In this document: positions 7,668 through 16,628 of the stretch, piece by piece
Numbering within the stretch: the first letter of the stretch is position 1
Layout: each line of letters opens with the position of its first letter
NCBI RefSeq assembly: GCF_900184245.1
Contig: NZ_FXXB01000008.1
Span: 806,001-870,000 of the forward strand
Length of the DNA: 64,000 bases
Origin: Brachybacterium massiliense
GTDB taxonomy: Bacteria; Actinomycetota; Actinomycetes; Actinomycetales; Dermabacteraceae
Direction: 5' to 3'
Program-made: the position numbers and the translations under genes
The notes under the pieces: generated by a model
Told to the model about the DNA's origin: nothing
Database searches by the model: none
What the model saw: only the letters and a program-made list of their open reading frames with translations

Positions 7668-8781
7668 TCCCGTCCGCGACGTCCGCCCCCTCCTCGGCAC
7701 CGGTGCCGTGCTCGGAGAAGGACCCGACGCGACGGTGCCCGTCCACTACGGCTCCCCCCTGCGCGAGCAGCGCCGCCTGCTCGAGCGCGCCGCCGTGGTG
7801 GATCTCGGCCAGTTCGAGGTGCTCGAGGTGCGCGGCGCCGACGCCCGCAGCTGGATGACCACCGTGACCACGCAGGTGCTCGCGGGCACGCCCGTCGGCT
7901 CCTCCTCCTCGCTCGCGGTGCTCTCACCGCAGGGCCGGGTCGAGCACATGGCCTCCGCCGTGGTGATCGAGGACGAGGCCCTGCTGCTGGTGCTCGACGC
8001 GGGTGCCCGCGCGGGCCTGCGCCGATACCTCGAGATGATGCGCTTCGCCGCCCGGGTGGAGCTGATCGACCGTGACGACCTGCGCGTGCTGGGCGCCCTC
8101 GCCCCCGCCACCCAGGTGCTGCCCGCGCTCGGCCTGCCCGAGCCGGTCGCCGTCTGGTCCGAGCCGTGGCCGCAGCTCGCCCCGGGAGGGGTCGCCTACG
8201 GCCCCGACCCCGAGGACCCGGAGGGCGCGGTGCTGACGGTCCTCGACGCCGCTGCGCTCCAGCAGCTGGACTGGCGACCCGAGCACCTCGCTGGGATGAG
8301 CTCCTGGGAGGCGGTGCGGATCGCGGACCATCGCGCCCGCCATACCCGCGAGGTCGATGAGCGCACCATCCCCCACGAGCTGGACCTGCTGCGCACCACC
8401 GTGCACACCACCAAGGGCTGCTACCGCGGCCAGGAGACGGTCGCGAAGGTGCTCAACCTCGGCCAGCCGCCCCGCCGCCTGGTGATGCTCCACCTCGACG
8501 GCTCGCAGGACATCCCGGCGGCTCCCGGCGGCGAGGTGCGCCTGGGCGACTCCTCCGGCAAGGTCGTGGGCACGGTCACCTCGGCGGCCCTGCACGCCGA
8601 TCTGGGCCCGATCGCCCTCGCCGTGGTGCGCCGGGCGGTGCCGCTCGACGCCGCCCTGGTGGTGCAGGTCCCGGCCGGAGAGATCGACGGGGAGCCCCAC
8701 TGGGTGTGGCTCGACGCCACCCAGGAGCCGATCGTGCTGCCGCGCGATCACGGGGAGCGCCCGGTCACCGCGAAGCTCTGA
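7660..8781 (+). CDS. ygfZ: Folate-binding YgfZ/GcvT-like protein
   Basis: Tetrahydrofolate-binding protein of the YgfZ/IBA57 group that supports iron-sulfur cluster assembly or repair. The diagnostic motif KGCYRGQETVAKVL occurs at ~248-261, with the GcvT-like fold on both sides and a barrel-like C-terminal domain. GTG at 7660 was chosen because it overlaps the nitrobindin stop by eight bases and gives 373 residues; an in-frame start 42 bases upstream only adds a sequence read from the previous gene. Translational coupling with the heme-barrel gene suggests a shared redox or cofactor role. Confidence 0.9.
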   Translation: MSDPVRDVRPLLGTGAVLGEGPDATVPVHYGSPLREQRRLLERAAVVDLGQFEVLEVRGADARSWMTTVTTQVLAGTPVGSSSSLAVLSPQGRVEHMASAVVIEDEALLLVLDAGARAGLRRYLEMMRFAARVELIDRDDLRVLGALAPATQVLPALGLPEPVAVWSEPWPQLAPGGVAYGPDPEDPEGAVLTVLDAAALQQLDWRPEHLAGMSSWEAVRIADHRARHTREVDERTIPHELDLLRTTVHTTKGCYRGQETVAKVLNLGQPPRRLVMLHLDGSQDIPAAPGGEVRLGDSSGKVVGTVTSAALHADLGPIALAVVRRAVPLDAALVVQVPAGEIDGEPHWVWLDATQEPIVLPRDHGERPVTAKL

Positions 8782-8875
8782 GGGGGACGTCTCCTCGACG
8801 TCCTCACGGATCCGCCACTGCCCTTCTACCCGGACCGCCTGTGCCCGCCCCGCGTCTGCTGGAACAATGGCGGTC

Positions 8876-9310
8876 ATGAGAGCTGAGGGCGACCAGGAGC
8901 AGTGGATCCGGCAGCGCCGGGAAGCGGTCGAGGTCAAGGAGCAGGCGCTGCGCGCCGCCCGGCTCGAGGAGCATGAGAAGGCCACCGCGCTGATCAGAGA
9001 AGGCGTGGAGCGTTTCCGCGCCGCAGGCATCGCCCCCGTCGCGCTGCGCGCCCGGCCCTTCCAGGGCAGCGGCACCCTCCGCACCGGCCTCGAGGGCTGG
9101 TATCTCAAGCAGGACCGCACCCTCGCGGTGGACGCCGAGGGCCGCTACTACGTGATGCGAGTGGACGGCGGGCTGCGCGCCCGCCTGCGCGGCGCCGCGC
9201 CCGAGCCCAGCTGGGCTCCGCTGGTGGTGGGCCGCGGCGCTCGTGACGGCGACACCTTCCGGCTCGAGGAGCTGCTGGAGATGCGGCTGAAGGATCCGGT
9301 GCCGGCATGA
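8876..9310 (+). CDS. Conserved hypothetical protein with helical N-terminus
   Basis: Protein of 144 residues. Residues 1-45 are highly charged and probably a long helix (QEQWIRQRREAVEVKEQAL), followed by a small alpha/beta region with GWYLKQDRTLAVDAEGRYYV, suggestive of a compact beta-sheet domain. ATG at 8876 is preferred over 8867 because AACAAT lies 7 nt upstream of it, the spacing seen at other leaderless starts here. The stop overlaps the next start (ATGA, 9307-9310), so it is coupled to the FUSC-type membrane protein. Function unknown. Confidence 0.7.
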   Translation: MRAEGDQEQWIRQRREAVEVKEQALRAARLEEHEKATALIREGVERFRAAGIAPVALRARPFQGSGTLRTGLEGWYLKQDRTLAVDAEGRYYVMRVDGGLRARLRGAAPEPSWAPLVVGRGARDGDTFRLEELLEMRLKDPVPA

Positions 9311-10626
9311 AGTCCTCACGCCCGCCCGCGACGGGTCCCGTGCCCACCGTCACCGCACCGCTGCCGGTGCTCGAGCGTGTCCGCACCACCGTGCGCGACT
9401 GGTTCACCCAGGGCCTCTCCCGCGGCCGCGGCGATGCGCTCACCGTGGGGCGTGCCGCGATCGCGGCCGCTCTCGCCTATCTGATCAGCGGCTTCATCTG
9501 GAGTCACGAGCATCCGTTCTTCTCCTCGATCGTCGCGTTCATCATCATCGGCTTCGGCATCGAGAAGAAGATGCGCAAGATCGTGGAGATGTCCTGCGGC
9601 GTGATGCTCGGAGTGCTGCTGGGCGAGCTCGCGCGCGCCACGATCGGCTCGGGCACCTGGCAGATCCTGGTGGTCGTGTTCTGCGCCGGGATGCTCGCGC
9701 GCTTCATCGACTCCTCGAACCTGTTCGGCTTCCAGGTCGCGATCCAGTCGCTGCTGGTGATGATCATGCCCGTCACCCCCGGCATGACCCCTGGCGGGCG
9801 CGCGCTGGACGCGGTGACCGGGGTGGTGGTCGCGATCATCATCCATCTGCTGCTCTCCGGGGACCCGCGGCGCCTGCAGTCGCGGGCGGCGAACTCGTTC
9901 TACCGCGAGCTCGAGGACACGCTGGTGAGCCTCGCCCTCTCGGCCCGCAGCGGCGACCGGGGCGTGGCCCAGGCCGCGCTGAAGAACCTCCGCGAGGTCT
10001 CCCAGAAGTTCACCGACGAGTGGGAGCTGGCCAATGACGTGGCCAACGAGATGGCGACCTTCTCCCCCTCGGGACTGCGCCACGCCGACGACGTCAACCG
10101 GCTCGAGCACCTGCTCGTCGGCTCCGACCGCGCGATGCGGAACATGCGCGTGATCGCACGCCGCGAGGTGGAGTTCCTCGAAGCGGTCAACGGCGACGCC
10201 CACTCGCGCCTGGCCGACGCCCTGCTCGCCGCCCGCGACGCGATTCAGGAGCTCAGCGCGGCCGTCTCCCACGAGGAGGTCGACTTCACCGAGGCGCGAC
10301 GGAAACTGCGCCTGTTCAGCTCCTACCTCTCCCCCGAGATGCTGCTGCGCAACGACGAGGGGATGCGCCCTGGGCGCGCCGGCCACTTCGAGGGCGTGAC
10401 GCTCACGATCCAGCTCCGCTCCCTCGCGATCGACCTGCTGCAGGCCACCGGGCTCAGCGCCTCCGATGCGAAGCAGTTCCTGCCCAGCCTGGTGATCGCG
10501 GCCGACGGCGACGCGATCGGACCCCGGCCGATGACCACCGAGATGCGCGCGCTCGAACCGCCGGCCACCACCGAGGCGCTCGAGCTGCTGATCACCGACC
10601 GCTCGGATCCAGACCGACGACCTTGA
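9307..10626 (+). CDS. FUSC/aromatic-acid-exporter-type membrane protein
   Basis: Protein of 439 residues with about six membrane helices between residues ~45 and 185 followed by a ~240-residue cytoplasmic helical domain rich in Arg, Glu and Ala. This layout is that of FUSC/ArAE family exporters, which move aromatic or other organic acids outward; substrate here is unknown. The ATG overlaps the stop of the preceding gene, so the two are translationally coupled. The stop codon is the first codon of a 25-nt tandem repeat. Confidence 0.8.
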   Translation: MKSSRPPATGPVPTVTAPLPVLERVRTTVRDWFTQGLSRGRGDALTVGRAAIAAALAYLISGFIWSHEHPFFSSIVAFIIIGFGIEKKMRKIVEMSCGVMLGVLLGELARATIGSGTWQILVVVFCAGMLARFIDSSNLFGFQVAIQSLLVMIMPVTPGMTPGGRALDAVTGVVVAIIIHLLLSGDPRRLQSRAANSFYRELEDTLVSLALSARSGDRGVAQAALKNLREVSQKFTDEWELANDVANEMATFSPSGLRHADDVNRLEHLLVGSDRAMRNMRVIARREVEFLEAVNGDAHSRLADALLAARDAIQELSAAVSHEEVDFTEARRKLRLFSSYLSPEMLLRNDEGMRPGRAGHFEGVTLTIQLRSLAIDLLQATGLSASDAKQFLPSLVIAADGDAIGPRPMTTEMRALEPPATTEALELLITDRSDPDRRP

Positions 10627-10698
10627 AGTGCGCGGCGACTGACGACACTGAGGTGCGCGGCGACTGACGGCCGTGAACTGCCGTGCGACCGATGGGGC
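10624..10698. repeat. Three 25-nt tandem units starting at the FUSC stop codon
   Basis: Units begin with TGA at 10624, 10649 and 10674. Units one and two match at 21 of 25 positions; the third is degenerate (15 of 25). The gene's last 12 bases resemble the tail of each unit, so the duplication seems to have included the gene end. Confidence 0.8.
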
Positions 10699-10764
10699 GC
10701 GGCGCGGTGAGCCGCTCCCGGGCGTGTACCGGCCGAGGTCCGGGATCCGCCCAGGGGGTCGCCG

Positions 10765-10770
10765 TATCCT
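10765..10770 (+). promoter_or_regulatory. -10 element (TATCCT) of a leaderless transcript
   Basis: TATCCT ends six bases before the ATG of the DUF2516 gene at 10777; no Shine-Dalgarno is present. Confidence 0.6.
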
Positions 10771-10776
10771 GACCGG

Positions 10777-11094
10777 ATGATCGCCCTCATCCAGATGTGG
10801 ATCTTCCTCGTCCTCGCCGTGGCTCTGCTCGCCGTCGAGATCTGGGCCCTCGTGAACGCCCTGCGCTTCCGCCCGGACGCCTACGTCGCCGCGGACAAGC
10901 GCTCCAAGACGTTCTGGGGCGTGCTGACCGGGGTGTCCGTGCTGCTGGGCTTCCTCTCGCTGCCCTATCCGATCGGCGGCGGCAGCTCGATGCTGTTCAT
11001 GCTCGCCGGCGTGATCATCGCCGGCATCTTCCTGGCCGACGTCCTGCCCGCGCTGAAGCGGGTCATGGGCCGCGCCCAGGGCAACCGCTGGTGA
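10777..11094 (+). CDS. DUF2516 family small membrane protein
   Basis: Protein of 105 residues with three or four hydrophobic segments (about 3-27, 45-63 and 68-90) and the family-typical NALRFRPDAYVAADKRSK loop between helices one and two. DUF2516 proteins are conserved in actinobacteria and have no known activity. A TATCCT -10 six bases upstream of the ATG suggests a leaderless mRNA. A strong bidirectional terminator follows 50 bases after the stop and separates it from the convergent aldolase gene. Confidence 0.85.
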   Translation: MIALIQMWIFLVLAVALLAVEIWALVNALRFRPDAYVAADKRSKTFWGVLTGVSVLLGFLSLPYPIGGGSSMLFMLAGVIIAGIFLADVLPALKRVMGRAQGNRW

Positions 11095-11145
11095 CCCCCG
11101 CCTGACCCGCCCCGCGCCGGCCGCCCCGCCGGGCCCCAACACGTC

Positions 11146-11200
11146 AACAGCCCGCTGACGAACCGGATCCGGGCTGGATCTGGTTCGTCAGCGGGCTGTT
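11146..11200. terminator. Bidirectional hairpin terminator between DUF2516 and fba
   Basis: Perfect 19-bp inverted repeat (11146-11164 with 11182-11200) around a 17-nt loop, between convergent genes. The sequence starts AACAGCCCGC and ends GCGGGCTGTT, so each side has a weak T-run. Confidence 0.85.
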
Positions 11201-11228
11201 CGCCGGCGTAGCGCCGACGGAGCGTCGA

Positions 11229-11334
11229 TCAGGCGGGCCTTCGGCCTGATCTCCTACCGCTCGTACCTCGCAGTACGTCGCTCAGGCGGGCCTTCGGCCT
11301 GATCTCCTACCGCTCGTACCTCGCAGTACGTCGC

Positions 11335-11342
<8 letters not shown>
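11229..11342. repeat. Perfect 53-nt tandem duplication starting at the fba stop codon
   Basis: Copies at 11229-11281 and 11282-11334 are identical over all 53 bases. The first eight bases of a third copy (11335-11342) are the stop codon and last bases of fba. Each unit holds two small dyads, TCAGGC...GCCTGA and CGTACctcgcaGTACG. Confidence 0.95.
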
Positions 11343-12363
<1,021 letters not shown>

Positions 12364-12571
12364 GGGGCATTCTCCTTCGTTCACGGGAGTGTGCGACGAC
12401 CGGCGGCACGCTTCGCGCCGCGAACGGTCATCCGATCGTCCTCATTGTTCCACAGTGCGGCGCACCGCCCTCGGGCCGAGGTCCCCCGTGGACGGGACCG
12501 GCGCCGGGACCCGTCGGCCCTGCCGGGAGGACGGGCCTTCGAACCTCCCCGACACCGACCGAGAGCCGAGG

Positions 12572-13234
12572 TCAGCGCAGCGGACCCTCCGGGATCACAG
12601 CGTGCTGCAGGATCCAGGTGTGCATCGCGATGGCGGCCGCCGCGGCGACGTTGATCGAACGGGTCGAGCCGAACTGGGTGATGCCCACCACGAGGTCGGC
12701 CGCGGCGAGGATCTCGGGGCTCACGCCCGGCCCCTCCTGTCCCACCACCAGCAGCGCGTTCTTCGGCAGCGGGGTGCGCTCGATCGGCAGCGCCCCCTCG
12801 ACCAGGTCGATCGCCACGATCGGGCGGCCGTGCTCGCGGGCCCAGTCCCGCAGGTGCTGGGCGTCGGGGTGGTGGATCTCGTGCTGGTAGCGGTCGGTGA
12901 CCATCGCGCCGCGGCGATTCCAGCGGCGCCGGCCCACGACGTGGAAGGCACCGACGGCGAAGGCGTTGGCGGTGCGCACCACCGAGCCGATGTTCGCGTC
13001 GTGCTCGAGATTCTCGATCGCGACGTGCAGCCCGTGGCGGGAGGTGTCGAGCTCGGCGATGATCGCCTCGCGGCGCCAGTAGCGGAAGCGGTCCTCGACG
13101 TTGCGGCGGTCGCCGTGGGCGAGCAGCTCGGGGTCCAGGCGCGGGTCCTCGGGCCAGGGTTCGGGGTGGGGGCCGACGCCGACCTCGCGCGGCTCACCGG
13201 GGTCGGGTGCGGCGCCCTCGGGGGTCCGGGTCAC
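12572..13234 (-). CDS. SpoU-family tRNA/rRNA 2'-O-methyltransferase
   Basis: S-adenosylmethionine-dependent RNA ribose methyltransferase of the SPOUT/TrmH class, 220 residues. The three motifs are present: NIGSVVRTANAF (motif 1, ~residue 90), VVGQEGPGVS (motif 2), and RSINVAAAAAIAMH (motif 3, knot). Residues 1-60 are an acidic, Pro-rich extension. The GTG start at 13234 overlaps the DedA stop (GTGA), so the two are co-translated. Target RNA and position cannot be told from sequence. Confidence 0.9.
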   Translation of the reverse strand: MTRTPEGAAPDPGEPREVGVGPHPEPWPEDPRLDPELLAHGDRRNVEDRFRYWRREAIIAELDTSRHGLHVAIENLEHDANIGSVVRTANAFAVGAFHVVGRRRWNRRGAMVTDRYQHEIHHPDAQHLRDWAREHGRPIVAIDLVEGALPIERTPLPKNALLVVGQEGPGVSPEILAAADLVVGITQFGSTRSINVAAAAAIAMHTWILQHAVIPEGPLR

Positions 13235-13968
13235 CGGTCGTCGGTCCGCGTGCGCGCGTCTTCGGGCTCGTCCTCGGTGCCGTCCTCGGCGCTGTCCTGG
13301 TGCTCGTTCTCGCGCTCGAGCTCTTCGAGATGCTTCTGGTCGGGGTCGGGCAGGCCGAGCTCGCGGCGCTTCTTCTCGCGCAGCACCAGCTTGACGAGGA
13401 ACCACAGGATCACCAGGGCCACGATCGCGTAGACGACCTTGGAGAAGATGTCGGTGTAGGGCTCGATCACGGTCCAGTTGCTGCCCATGAAGAAGCCGAT
13501 GGTCAGGAAGATCGTGTTCCAGATCGCGCTGCCGGCGGCGGTGAGCAGGGTGAACGATCTCAGCGGCATCGCATACAGGCCTGCGGGGATGGAGATCAGC
13601 GAGCGCACCCCGGGCACGAAGCGGCCGAAGAAGATGGCCTTGTGTCCGTGCTTGTCCATGAACGCGACGGACTTGTCGTAGTCCTCGACGTGAACCAGCG
13701 GCAGGCGGATCACCAGGCGGCGCAGCCGTTCGGGGCCGAGAGCGCGGCCGATCCCATACAGCATCCAGGCGCCGGCGACGGAGCCCGCCACGGAGGCCAG
13801 CAGCATCACCCAGTAGGAGTTGTCCGGCCCGGCCGCGGCGACGCCCGCGAGCGGCAGGATCACCTCGGAGGGGATCGGCGGGAACAGGTTCTCGGCGAAG
13901 ATCAGCAGGAAGACGCCGAGGGCCCCGAGGCTGTTCATGGTCTCGACCGCCCAGTCGACGATGTTCAT
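13231..13968 (-). CDS. DedA/VTT-domain membrane protein
   Basis: Protein of 245 residues of the DedA (SNARE-associated/VTT) family, proposed lipid scramblases or flippases affecting membrane homeostasis. Hallmarks: FAENLFPPIPSEVILPLAG with re-entrant loop near residue 25, YGIGRALG, and FFGRFVPGVRSLISIPAGLY (~115-135), followed by helices ~150-205. The last 40 residues are charged and cytoplasmic. AGAGGA precedes the ATG. The downstream SpoU gene overlaps its stop. Confidence 0.9.
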   Translation of the reverse strand: MNIVDWAVETMNSLGALGVFLLIFAENLFPPIPSEVILPLAGVAAAGPDNSYWVMLLASVAGSVAGAWMLYGIGRALGPERLRRLVIRLPLVHVEDYDKSVAFMDKHGHKAIFFGRFVPGVRSLISIPAGLYAMPLRSFTLLTAAGSAIWNTIFLTIGFFMGSNWTVIEPYTDIFSKVVYAIVALVILWFLVKLVLREKKRRELGLPDPDQKHLEELERENEHQDSAEDGTEDEPEDARTRTDDR

Positions 13969-14141
13969 GCGAGGTCCTCTGCGGCGTGGGGTGACGAGCG
14001 GACGTGCGAGGCCGCTCGGGAACGGTCTCCGGTCCGCGCCCCATGCTAGGCGCCGGCGGGGTGGTCGAGGATGACCGGCCGGTCACATCCCCAGGACCTT
14101 CACGAACGCTGTTCCGCCTGCTCACAGCGCATGTTCAGGTC

Positions 14142-14147
14142 TACTGT
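14142..14147 (+). promoter_or_regulatory. -10 element (TACTGT) upstream of the metallopeptidase gene
   Basis: TACTGT ends six bases before the ATG at 14154 (and abuts an in-frame ATG at 14148). It supports translation beginning in the frame that is then broken downstream. Confidence 0.55.
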
Positions 14148-14153
14148 ATGCGC

Positions 14154-15037
14154 ATGACGTTCAACCCGAATGCGGAGATCCGCTCCGACAACGTCTCCGC
14201 CGGCGGCGGGGGCGGTTTCCGGCCGCGCGGTGGCGGGGGCCGAGGGTGCTGCTGGTGATCGTGGTGATCTACACCCTGATGGGGAACAACCCGCTGGATC
14301 TGCTGGGCGGGGCCGCCTCGCAGGGCCCGGCCGCGCAGGGCAGCTCTCTCGAGCACTGCCTGACGGGCGCGGATGCGAACGAGCGCGACGACTGCCTGGT
14401 CCAGGCGACGGTCGAGTCCGCGGACTCGCTGTGGGAACGGCTCGGCCCGGAGGCGGGGATCGACTTCGTGGTGGCGCAGGGCGTCATCTTCGACCAGAGC
14501 GTGCAGACCGGCTGCGGCGCGGCCACCTCGGATATCGGCCCGTTCTACTGCCCCGCGGACATGACGCTCTACGTGGACGTGTCCTTCTTCGATGCGCTGT
14601 CCTCGCAGTACGGCGCCGATGACGGGCAGCTGGCGAAGATGTACGTGGTCGCCCACGAGTACGGCCACCACATCCAGCACTTGGACGGCACGATGCAGGC
14701 CGCGGACCGCACCCGCACCGGACCGCAGTCCGACGGGGTGCGCCTGGAGCTGCAGGCGGACTGCTACGCCGGGGTGTGGGCGCATCATGCCGCGAACACC
14801 ACCGATGAGAACGGCAACGCGATGCTGATGCCGCTGTCCTCCGCGGACATCGCCTCGGCGCTCTCGGCCGCGAGCGCCGTCGGGGACGACCACATCCAGC
14901 GCGAGGTGGCCGACGGGCCGGTGCGCCCGGAGACCTGGACCCACGGCTCCTCCGAGCAGCGCGCCGCCTGGTTCACCACGGGCTACGAGCAGGGCACCGT
15001 GGCGGCGTGCGACACCTTCTCCGTCCCTGAGGTCTGA
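14154..15037 (+). CDS. Neutral zinc metallopeptidase (KPN_02809/YpfJ type) interrupted by a one-base frameshift
   Basis: Membrane-anchored putative zinc protease. The main frame (14246-15037, 263 residues) has a helix (VLLVIVVIYTLMG), a luminal domain with HEYGHHIQHL (HExxH) and the downstream ELQADCYAG glutamate typical of the family. Homologues begin with a Gly/Arg-rich cytosolic stretch; here that stretch (MTFNPNAEIRSDNVS...) is in another frame from ATG 14154 and stops at 14258. One extra base in the G-run 14235-14239 would join the two smoothly. Either a real mutation or a base-calling error; a GTG at 14246 could still start the main frame, but without a ribosome binding site. Confidence 0.75.
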
Positions 15038-15041
15038 GGCT

Positions 15042-15060
15042 CCGGGCGTGATCCGCCCGG
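15042..15060. terminator. Short hairpin between convergent peptidase and pyrE
   Basis: Perfect 7-bp GC stem CCGGGCG/CGCCCGG with a five-base loop, in the 30-nt gap between convergent genes. No U-tract. Confidence 0.5.
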
Positions 15061-15067
15061 GCCCCGC

Positions 15068-15661
15068 TCAGATCTCGAGCTCGGAGATGTCGTACGCGGC
15101 GAGGTAGCGGTACCCGGCCGCCTCGACCGCCTCGCGGGACGCATCGGAGCGGTGCACGATCACGGCGACCGCATCGATCTGCGCGCCGGCCTCGGTGAGC
15201 GCCTCGCAGGCGGTCAGCACGCTGCCGCCGGTGGTGGAGGTGTCCTCGACCGCGACCACGCGGCGGCCGGTGACGTCGGGCCCTTCGATGCGTCGCTGCA
15301 GCCCGTGGGCCTTGTTCGCCTTGCGCACCACGAAGGCGTCGAGCGCCTCGCTCCCGGGATCCGCGGCGGAGGCGTGCAGGATGGAGGTCGCCACCGGGTC
15401 CGCACCCAGGGTCAGACCGCCCACGGCCTCGACGCCGGGGACCAGGCCCTCACGGCGCAGCAGATCCACCATCACGCGCCCCACCAGCGGGGACGCTTCG
15501 TGGTGGAGGGTGATGCGGCGCAGGTCCACGTAGTGATCCGCCTCGGCGCCCGAGGAGAGGATCACATGGCCGCGCACCACGGCGAGGTCACGGATCAGGA
15601 CTCGCAGGCGCTCACGGGCGTCGTCGATCGGGAGGGACTGGGCAGTGCTGGGGGCGGGCAT
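15068..15661 (-). CDS. pyrE: Orotate phosphoribosyltransferase
   Basis: Converts orotate and PRPP to orotidine 5'-phosphate in pyrimidine synthesis. The 197-residue product has the PRPP-binding loop VVAVEDTSTTGGSVLTA (~residue 120) and HVILSSGAEADHYVDLRR near the N-terminus. ATG at 15661 is preferred to the longer frame because TACGCT lies six bases upstream of it (leaderless pattern) and homologues start here. It stands alone, 53 bases downstream of the SDR gene on the same strand. Confidence 0.93.
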   Translation of the reverse strand: MPAPSTAQSLPIDDARERLRVLIRDLAVVRGHVILSSGAEADHYVDLRRITLHHEASPLVGRVMVDLLRREGLVPGVEAVGGLTLGADPVATSILHASAADPGSEALDAFVVRKANKAHGLQRRIEGPDVTGRRVVAVEDTSTTGGSVLTACEALTEAGAQIDAVAVIVHRSDASREAVEAAGYRYLAAYDISELEI

Positions 15662-15667
15662 GCGGTC

Positions 15668-15673
15668 AGCGTA
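15668..15673 (-). promoter_or_regulatory. -10 element (TACGCT) of pyrE
   Basis: On the reverse strand TACGCT is six bases before the pyrE ATG (15661) with no ribosome binding site between. Confidence 0.55.
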
Positions 15674-15714
15674 ATGGACCCTGCCGGGCCGGCGCGTGCC
15701 GGCCCACGTCGGCC

Positions 15715-16563
15715 CTACGCCCCGTCCTCGCGCTGCCAAGGCGCGTGGAGGTTCCGGCGCGAGGCGCGCCGCTGGGAGCGCTGCACCGACCGGGCCAGCA
15801 GGCGCCGGTACCAGTCCGGTGAGGTGAGCGCACGCACCAGCGGCCGCGGAGCGATGCGGGAGACCTCCCCCGCGGTGCGGTACTTCACCGAAGGGATGGA
15901 CAGGACGTTGCCCTTGGCGGTGTCCTTGAGCGCCTGCTCGACCACATAGGGGGCCTTCAGCCAGGTGATCCGCGGCAGCCCTTCCATCGACATCGACGCG
16001 CGTTCGTGGAACTCGGTCTGCACGAAGCCGGGCAGCAGCGCGGTCGCGGTGACCCCGGTGCCCTTGAGCTCCATCGCGAGCGATTCGGTGAACACGGTGA
16101 CCCAGCTCTTGGACGCGGCGTAGGGGCCCGCGGTGGTGTAGCCCGCGAGCGAGCTGACGTTGAGGATCGCGCCCCTGCGGCGCTGGACCATCGTGCGCGC
16201 GGCGGCGTGGGAGAGCACCAGCACAGCCCGCATCAGGGTGTCCAACTGCTTCTCGTGATCCTCGACGCCCACCTCGAGGAACCCGCCGCGCAGCCCGTAC
16301 CCGGCGTTGTTGACCAGCAGCTCGACCCGTTCGACGGGGTCGGTCAGGCGCAGAGCCACCCGTTCGAGCTGCTCACGGTCGGAGAGATCCGCGGGCAGCA
16401 CCTCGACGGTGACATCGTGGACGTCCCGGATCTGCTCGGCGACGGCGCGGAGCCGGTCCTCATCGCGGGAGACCAGCACGAGGTGGTGTCCGGTCCCGGC
16501 CAGCTGCCAGGCGAACTCGAGGCCCAGTCCGGAGGTCGATCCGGTGACGAGTGCACGCGCCAT
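15715..16563 (-). CDS. Short-chain dehydrogenase/reductase (SDR) family oxidoreductase
   Basis: NAD(P)-dependent oxidoreductase of 282 residues with classical SDR marks: cofactor loop TGSTSGLG (~8-15), NNAGYG (~85), NVSSLAG with the active serine, and YAASKSW (YxxxK). The C-terminal 60 residues are basic and extend past a normal 250-residue SDR, like the DltE/YqjQ-type group. Start ATG at 16563 follows TAAACT by seven bases. Substrate unknown. Divergent from xthA with 65 bases between. Confidence 0.87.
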   Translation of the reverse strand: MARALVTGSTSGLGLEFAWQLAGTGHHLVLVSRDEDRLRAVAEQIRDVHDVTVEVLPADLSDREQLERVALRLTDPVERVELLVNNAGYGLRGGFLEVGVEDHEKQLDTLMRAVLVLSHAAARTMVQRRRGAILNVSSLAGYTTAGPYAASKSWVTVFTESLAMELKGTGVTATALLPGFVQTEFHERASMSMEGLPRITWLKAPYVVEQALKDTAKGNVLSIPSVKYRTAGEVSRIAPRPLVRALTSPDWYRRLLARSVQRSQRRASRRNLHAPWQREDGA

Positions 16564-16570
16564 GCGGCCG

Positions 16571-16576
16571 AGTTTA
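16571..16576 (-). promoter_or_regulatory. -10 element (TAAACT) of the SDR gene
   Basis: TAAACT on the reverse strand ends seven bases before the SDR ATG. Confidence 0.6.
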
Positions 16577-16616
16577 CGACTCCCCACCGCGATCGGTGCG
16601 GACCTTCGCTCCCCCG

Positions 16617-16622
16617 TAGGAT
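16617..16622 (+). promoter_or_regulatory. -10 element (TAGGAT) of xthA
   Basis: TAGGAT ends six bases before the xthA ATG (16629), with no Shine-Dalgarno. Confidence 0.6.
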
Positions 16623-16628
16623 CGGGTC

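Noticed and set aside
14226..14246. Programmed -1 frameshift in the metallopeptidase
   Set aside because: The G-run lacks a canonical X XXY YYZ slippery heptamer and no obvious downstream pseudoknot was seen; a single-base indel is simpler.
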